Shown here: positions 59,593-64,000 of the stretch, in pieces
How the letters are laid out: every line of letters starts with the position of its first letter
Numbering within the stretch: the first letter of the stretch is position 1
Origin: Pseudomonas sp. MAG733B
GTDB taxonomy: Bacteria; Pseudomonadota; Gammaproteobacteria; Pseudomonadales; Pseudomonadaceae
NCBI RefSeq assembly: GCF_036884845.1
Contig: NZ_CP145732.1
Coordinates: 1,302,001-1,366,000 of the forward strand
DNA length: 64,000 nt
Reading direction: 5' to 3'
The notes under the pieces: generated by a model
The model's input: only the letters and a program-made list of their open reading frames with translations
The model's database searches: none
Told to the model about the DNA's origin: nothing
Position numbers and translations under genes: made by a program

Positions 59593-61287
59593 TTAGTGCA
59601 CCAGCATGCCGGTGAACCAGTAGGCTTGAGCCAGGGTGATCAAACCGACAATCGTGGCGAAGAACAGGCTGTGCTTGAGGGTGAAGCGGAACAGGTCAGA
59701 TTCCTTGCCCACCAGCCCGGTCGCGGCGCAGGCCACGGCGATCGATTGTGGTGAGATCATCTTGCCGGTCACACCACCGCTGGTGTTCGCCGCCACCAGC
59801 AAGGTGTCGTTGACACCGATCTGGTGGGCGGTAGTGGCTTGCAGCGAACTGAACAGCGCGTTGGACGAGGTATCGGAACCGGTCAGGAACACGCCCAGCC
59901 AACCGAGGAACGGCGAGAAGAACGGGAACGCTGCGCCAGTGCCGGCCAACACCAGGGCCATGGTCGACGACATGCCCGAGTAGTTGGTGACGAAGGCAAA
60001 AGCCAGCACCATGCCGATGGACAGGATCGGCCAGCGCAGTTCGTAGAAGGTCTCTTTCAAAGTGGTAAGACCAGTTTTGAAATTGATCTTCAACACCAGC
60101 ATCGAGATCAACGCCGAGAAGAAAATCGCCGTGCCGGTCGCGGAAATCGGGTCAAGTTTGAACACCGCTGGAATGGCGGTCGGGTTGGCCACGATCGGCG
60201 CGACCTTGATCACCATTTGATCAAGATGCGGGATGGCAAAGTTGAACACGAAGCTGTACATCGAACCGCCGGCGGCAAACATCGCCTTGAACGGTTTCAG
60301 GGTCCAGATGGTGACCAGCACGGTCAGGATCAGGAACGGCGACCAGGCCTTGAAGATTTCACCCAGGCTGTAAGGCGAGGCAACGGTGCTGCGTTTCTGG
60401 CCGAAACCACCGACGCTTGCGGTGACCACGGAGGCCGAAACGGCGCCGGCGATGTGTTGGCCGGCGGCGCGTTTTGGCTGCCAGACTTTCAGGAACAGGG
60501 TCAGGGAGATCAGGCTGGCCAGGGCCGAGGTGATGTCCGGCAGTTCCGGGCCGATGAAGTTCGACGTGAAGTACTGGGTCACGGCGAAGCTCAAACCGGC
60601 GACCAATGCTGCCGGCCAGGTTTCCCGGACGCCGCGCAGGCCATCCATCATGAACACCAGCCAGAACGGCACGAACAGCGACAGCAGCGGCAGTTGGCGA
60701 CCGGTCATGGCGCCGATCTTGAACGCGTCGATGCCGGTCACTTGGCCGGCGACGATGATCGGAATCCCCAAGGCGCCGAAGGCTACCGGAGCGGTGTTCG
60801 CGATCAGGCACAGGCCTGCGGCGTACAACGGATTGAAGCCCAGTCCGACCAACAGCGCGGCGGTAATCGCCACCGGCGCACCGAAACCGGCCGCACCTTC
60901 AAGGAAGGCACCGAAGCAGAAGCCGATCAGCAGCACTTGCAGGCGCTGGTCGTCGGTAATCGACAGCACCGAGCTGCGGATCACTTCGAACTGGCCACTC
61001 TTGACCGTCAGCTTGTAGAGGAAAACCGCCGCCACGATGATCCAGGCAATCGGCCACAGGCCGTAGGCGAAGCCATATCCGGCGGCGGCGAACGCCATGT
61101 CGACGGGCATCTGGAAGGCGAAGATCGCCACCAGGATCGACAAGCCCAGCGTGATACTGCCGGCCACATGGCCTTTGAGGCGGAACACGGCCAGGGCCAG
61201 GAAGAAAAACACGATGGGAATGACGGCTGCGAGCGCGGATAAACCGAGGCTGCCGAGAGGGCTGTAGAGCTGTTGCCAGGTTTGCAT
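59593..61287 (-). CDS. lldP: L-lactate permease
   Basis: A 564-residue membrane transporter of the LctP family with about 12-14 helices: [16 protein letters not shown] near residue 130 and [14 protein letters not shown] near the end. It imports lactate (often glycolate too) with protons. First gene of the minus-strand lactate operon, with an LldR-type operator 52 bases upstream. Confidence 0.95.
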   Translation of the reverse strand: MQTWQQLYSPLGSLGLSALAAVIPIVFFFLALAVFRLKGHVAGSITLGLSILVAIFAFQMPVDMAFAAAGYGFAYGLWPIAWIIVAAVFLYKLTVKSGQFEVIRSSVLSITDDQRLQVLLIGFCFGAFLEGAAGFGAPVAITAALLVGLGFNPLYAAGLCLIANTAPVAFGALGIPIIVAGQVTGIDAFKIGAMTGRQLPLLSLFVPFWLVFMMDGLRGVRETWPAALVAGLSFAVTQYFTSNFIGPELPDITSALASLISLTLFLKVWQPKRAAGQHIAGAVSASVVTASVGGFGQKRSTVASPYSLGEIFKAWSPFLILTVLVTIWTLKPFKAMFAAGGSMYSFVFNFAIPHLDQMVIKVAPIVANPTAIPAVFKLDPISATGTAIFFSALISMLVLKINFKTGLTTLKETFYELRWPILSIGMVLAFAFVTNYSGMSSTMALVLAGTGAAFPFFSPFLGWLGVFLTGSDTSSNALFSSLQATTAHQIGVNDTLLVAANTSGGVTGKMISPQSIAVACAATGLVGKESDLFRFTLKHSLFFATIVGLITLAQAYWFTGMLVH

Positions 61288-61339
61288 ATGGGGTGGCCCC
61301 TAATTGTTGTTGGTCAGGCACTGATCAGCGTTCTTGGAT

Positions 61340-61356
61340 AATTGGTAAGACCAATT
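61340..61356. promoter_or_regulatory. LldR/PdhR-type operator
   Basis: Perfect palindrome AATTGGTAAGACCAATT in the lldP-lldR gap. It fits AATTGGTnnnACCAATT, the GntR/FadR-branch pattern known for PdhR, and by position is the binding site for the divergent LldR-type regulator. Confidence 0.85.
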
Positions 61357-61550
61357 TACAATCGCTGTTGGCTAGGGTAAAAGTCTTGTGTGCGGTGTGT
61401 CAATTTGCCGCCCTAAAACTTTTGTCGAATGCGTGGCCTGATCGGGCATCTGATCCGCTCGGTTAAATGTTGTCTGGCAGGTGCTGGCGCGGCGCGAATC
61501 GGCCAGAATAGAGCCCCGGCGAGCCGTCGGGATCGTGGAGAAATCGAGTT

Positions 61551-62318
61551 ATGGGGTTTGATCAGATTCGTCAGCGCCGTTTGTCTGACGATATTGTCGA
61601 GCAGCTGGAGGGCATGATCCTCGAAGGCACGCTGAAGGCGGGCGAGCGCTTGCCGGCCGAGCGCGCATTGGCCGAGCAATTCGGCGTATCGCGTCCTTCC
61701 TTGCGTGAGGCCATTCAAAAGTTGACGGCCAAGGGCTTGCTGGTCAGTCGTCAGGGCGGCGGCAATTATGTGGTGGAATCCCTGGGCACGACCTTCAGTG
61801 ATCCATTGCTACAACTGCTGGAAAGTAATCCCGAAGCTCAGCGAGACCTGCTGGAATTTCGCCACACCCTGGAAGCGTCCTGTGCTTATTACGCGGCGTT
61901 ACGTGCTACTGATGTGGATCGCGAGCGACTGACTGCGGCCTTCAATGAATTGCAGGACTGCTATTCGCGGCACGATGAAGTCAGTCGGGCGGAAGAGGGC
62001 GCGGCGGATGCCAAGTTCCACTTGGCGATTGCCGAGGCCAGCCATAACGCGGTTTTGTTGCACACCATTCGTGGCTTGTTCGATCTGCTCAAGCGCAACG
62101 TGGTGACCAACATCGGCGGCATGTACAAGCAGCGCACCGAAACCCGCGACATGCTGATCACGCAGCACCGGGAGTTGTACCTGGCGATTATCGAAGGCAG
62201 GGCGGAACAGGCGCGGGAGGTTTCCAGTCGGCACATTCTGTATGTACAGGAAGTGCTGGAAGAAGTGCGTCAGGAAGTGCAGCGCATGGCCCGGGCGGAG
62301 CGGCGCAAGGGGATGTAG
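61551..62318 (+). CDS. lldR: GntR/FadR-family lactate regulator LldR
   Basis: A 255-residue FadR-type regulator. Winged helix about residues 5-75 (L-S-D-D-I-V-E-Q-L-E-G-M-I then L-A-E-Q-F-G-V-S-R-P-S-L-R-E-A-I-Q-K-L), followed by a C-terminal FCD ligand domain with its metal-binding His residues (F-H-L-A-I-A-E-A-S-H and H-R-E-L-Y). Divergent from lldP, 263 bases apart with an operator between. Expected to repress lldP-lutABC-dld until L-lactate binds. Confidence 0.93.
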   Translation: MGFDQIRQRRLSDDIVEQLEGMILEGTLKAGERLPAERALAEQFGVSRPSLREAIQKLTAKGLLVSRQGGGNYVVESLGTTFSDPLLQLLESNPEAQRDLLEFRHTLEASCAYYAALRATDVDRERLTAAFNELQDCYSRHDEVSRAEEGAADAKFHLAIAEASHNAVLLHTIRGLFDLLKRNVVTNIGGMYKQRTETRDMLITQHRELYLAIIEGRAEQAREVSSRHILYVQEVLEEVRQEVQRMARAERRKGM

Positions 62319-62325
62319 AGTGCTG

Positions 62326-62422
62326 ATTGTGGCGAGGGAGCTTGCTCCCGCTAGGGTGCGAAGCAGCCCTTCGCTTGGCGACTGCTGCGCAGTCGAGCGG
62401 GAGCAAGCTCCCTCGCCACAAT
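62326..62422. repeat. REP pair (REPIN), GTGGCGAGGGAG type
   Basis: Inverted REP arms ATTGTGGCGAGGGAGCTTGC (62326) and its complement ending 62422 around about 40 bases. Same family as 5719-5849. Lies between convergent lldR and smpB. Confidence 0.88.
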
Positions 62423-62440
62423 GTCGCGATCAGGCAGGAA

Positions 62441-62923
62441 TCAGTCTTCCTTGCCCTTGTTGCGCACCGCACGCTGCAACTCGCGACCGGCGTCACGTTC
62501 GCGTTCGGTATCACGCTTGTCGTATTCCTTCTTGCCCTTGCCCAGAGCGATCTCGCACTTGACCATGTGCTTGCTCCAGTACCAGGACAGGCAGACGCAG
62601 GCGTAGCCCTTCTGCTGCACGGCAGCGGCGAGCTTTTCCAGCTCGCGCCGGTTGAGCAGGAGTTTGCGGGTGCGGACCGGGTCAGCGATGACGTGGGTAC
62701 TGGCAGTCGTCAACGGCGTGATATGGCTGCCGAGCAGCCAGGCTTCGCCATCCTTGAGCAGTACGTAACTGTCAACCAGCTGCAGCTTGCTTGCCCGCAG
62801 ACTTTTTACTTCCCAGCCGGCCAGGACCAGACCAGCCTCGAACTTATGCTCGATGAAGTAATCGTGTCGCGCCTTTTTATTTTGCGCGATGGTCCCTGTT
62901 GGGTGTTTCTTCTGTTTAGCCAT
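62441..62923 (-). CDS. smpB: tmRNA-binding protein SmpB
   Basis: A 160-residue RNA-binding protein required for trans-translation. Recognisable from [10 protein letters not shown] near residue 14, G-W-E-V-K-S-L-R then W-L-L-G-S-H-I-T-P, and [10 protein letters not shown]. The basic C-terminal tail that mimics mRNA ends in N-K-G-K-E-D. It is 9.3 kb from ssrA here, not adjacent as in some bacteria. Divergent from an NSS transporter gene. Confidence 0.96.
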   Translation of the reverse strand: MAKQKKHPTGTIAQNKKARHDYFIEHKFEAGLVLAGWEVKSLRASKLQLVDSYVLLKDGEAWLLGSHITPLTTASTHVIADPVRTRKLLLNRRELEKLAAAVQQKGYACVCLSWYWSKHMVKCEIALGKGKKEYDKRDTERERDAGRELQRAVRNKGKED

Positions 62924-63041
62924 AGGGGCGGCATTATAGGGAGTTGCAAGCGAGTCGGCTACGGTGTTGCTGCGTGCTTGAGCAGGTTGATTGAATCCCG
63001 GACAATGCGCGCTCTTTTTTCAACGCTTGGTCGTAATATCA

Positions 63042-64000
63042 ATGTCGACAGACAAGGTTTCTGTCCACGGCAGTTGGGCTAGCCGCTGGGTTTTCATACT
63101 CGCCGCGACCGGCTCGGCCGTGGGGCTGGGCAGCATCTGGAAATTCCCGTACATGGTCGGCGTCTATGGCGGCGGCGCCTTCGTGCTGATGTTCCTGGCC
63201 TGTATCGCGCTGATCGGCATTCCGGTGATGCTGGCGGAAACCCTGATCGGCCGGCGTGCGCGGCAGAGTCCGGCCAACGCCTTGAAGGTGCTGGCGCTGG
63301 AGGCGGGGCATTCGGCCAAATGGTCCTGGGGCGCCTTTGCCGGGATGATCACGGCGTTACTGATCCTGTCTTTCTATAGTGTGGTGGGCGGTTGGTCGCT
63401 CGATTATATCATCGACATGGGCCGTGGCGATTTCCAGGGGGCGACTCCTGATCAGGTGGGCGCCTATTTTGGCAGCGTCATTGCCGACCCGTGGCGCCTG
63501 ACACTTTGGCACACGATTTTCCTGCTGCTGTCGGCGATCGTGATCGCCAAGGGCGTGGTTGCCGGGCTTGAGCGCAGCCTGCGGATCATGATGCCGCTGC
63601 TGTTCGTGATGATCCTTGTGCTGTTGGGCTACAGCATGACCACCGGGCATTTCATGGAAGGCGTGCATTTCATGTTCGACTTCCAGCCGGAAAAAGTTCT
63701 CGACGGCTTGTTGCCAGCCATGGGGCACGCGTTCTTTTCCCTGAGCGTGGGTGTCGGTTCAATCATGATCTACGGCGCATATATGCCGAAGAACTCGTCG
63801 CTTTCCGGGACCGTGGTTGGCGTGGCATTGCTCGATACCTTTGTTTCGCTGGTGGCCGGCCTGGCGTTGTTTCCGATTGTGTTCGCCGCAGGGCTGAACC
63901 CGAGCGAAGGCCCTGGTCTGATGTTTGTCAGCCTGCCGTTTGCCTTCGGTAACGTAGCGTTCGGCCAAGTGATGGGCGTAGTGTTCTTCGTGCTGGTGGC
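63042..64000 (+). CDS. Sodium-dependent transporter (NSS/SNF family), 5' part
   Basis: Open to the window edge; 319 codons are visible of an expected 450-500. Membrane segments begin with S-R-W-V-F-I-L-A-A-T-G-S-A-V-G-L-G, the helix-1 signature of neurotransmitter:sodium symporters with its unwound Gly region, then I-W-K-F-P-Y-M-V-G. At least seven helices are in view. Bacterial members carry amino acids; the substrate here is unknown. Divergent from smpB with 118 bases between. Confidence 0.92.
   Translation, partial: MSTDKVSVHGSWASRWVFILAATGSAVGLGSIWKFPYMVGVYGGGAFVLMFLACIALIGIPVMLAETLIGRRARQSPANALKVLALEAGHSAKWSWGAFAGMITALLILSFYSVVGGWSLDYIIDMGRGDFQGATPDQVGAYFGSVIADPWRLTLWHTIFLLLSAIVIAKGVVAGLERSLRIMMPLLFVMILVLLGYSMTTGHFMEGVHFMFDFQPEKVLDGLLPAMGHAFFSLSVGVGSIMIYGAYMPKNSSLSGTVVGVALLDTFVSLVAGLALFPIVFAAGLNPSEGPGLMFVSLPFAFGNVAFGQVMGVVFFVLV

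Noticed and set aside
1..64000. CRISPR array, complete insertion sequence, integrase or prophage
   Set aside because: No regularly spaced direct repeats, transposase, integrase or phage structural genes were seen. The mobile signals are limited to REP pairs, toxin-antitoxin pairs, Rhs and gene relics.

Overview
The window reads as a chromosomal segment of a fluorescent-group Pseudomonas. The base composition is high in GC. Intergenic gaps carry the inverted REP pairs typical of that group, and mmsAB, lldP-lutABC-dld, pelXABCDEFG, yfiN-yfiB, ohr/ohrR, ssrA and smpB are all recognisable. Gene identities come from reading the translated proteins and their motifs; no database search was possible.

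Layout. 1-1.3 kb: the 3' part of the c-di-GMP synthase gene yfiN (tpbB) and yfiB. 1.4-19 kb: metabolic and regulatory genes. These include a hexapeptide acetyltransferase, a LysR gene divergent from mmsAB (valine catabolism), a cupin, an AroP-like permease with a LysR gene, a TauE-type exporter, a divergent YgiN-like/MdaB quinone pair, LysR plus an SDR, a SulP transporter, and a GntP permease-RpiR-D-aminoacylase operon. 19-32 kb is more accessory: a HigBA toxin-antitoxin pair abutting a decayed piece of a second sulP gene, a short Rhs core protein with an unassigned C-terminus, an HBM-type chemoreceptor, a coupled histidine phosphatase/PAP2 pair, a GNAT gene, an iron-regulated receptor-FecR-FecI surface-signalling set with a Fur box, a DUF2252 remnant, and HipBA. 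32.3-45.5 kb is a complete Pel exopolysaccharide operon headed by the epimerase gene pelX and preceded by a FleQ-box-like site. 45.6-52.6 kb is a peroxide/electrophile stress region: OhrR, two tandem ohr genes, two tiny ohr-like leftovers, five copies of one palindromic operator, a Tat-exported epoxide hydrolase, a LysR gene, and an HxlR/Old Yellow Enzyme pair. 52.7-64 kb: tmRNA, a small exported protein, the lactate operon lldP-lutABC-dld with divergent lldR and its operator, smpB, and the start of an NSS-family transporter.

How parts connect. YfiN makes c-di-GMP, and PelD in this window keeps the three known c-di-GMP contact residues, so signal synthesis and one effector lie 40 kb apart here. 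ssrA and smpB form a complete trans-translation pair. The operator ATCGCATGCGAT and close variants appear upstream of ohrR, both ohr genes and both small ORFs, which suggests one local OhrR-type regulon that also includes a LysR gene. No clearly new multi-gene system is visible. The best leads are this operator set with its captured ohr promoter and start region, the orphan Rhs C-terminus, and a nearly perfect 91-base palindrome.
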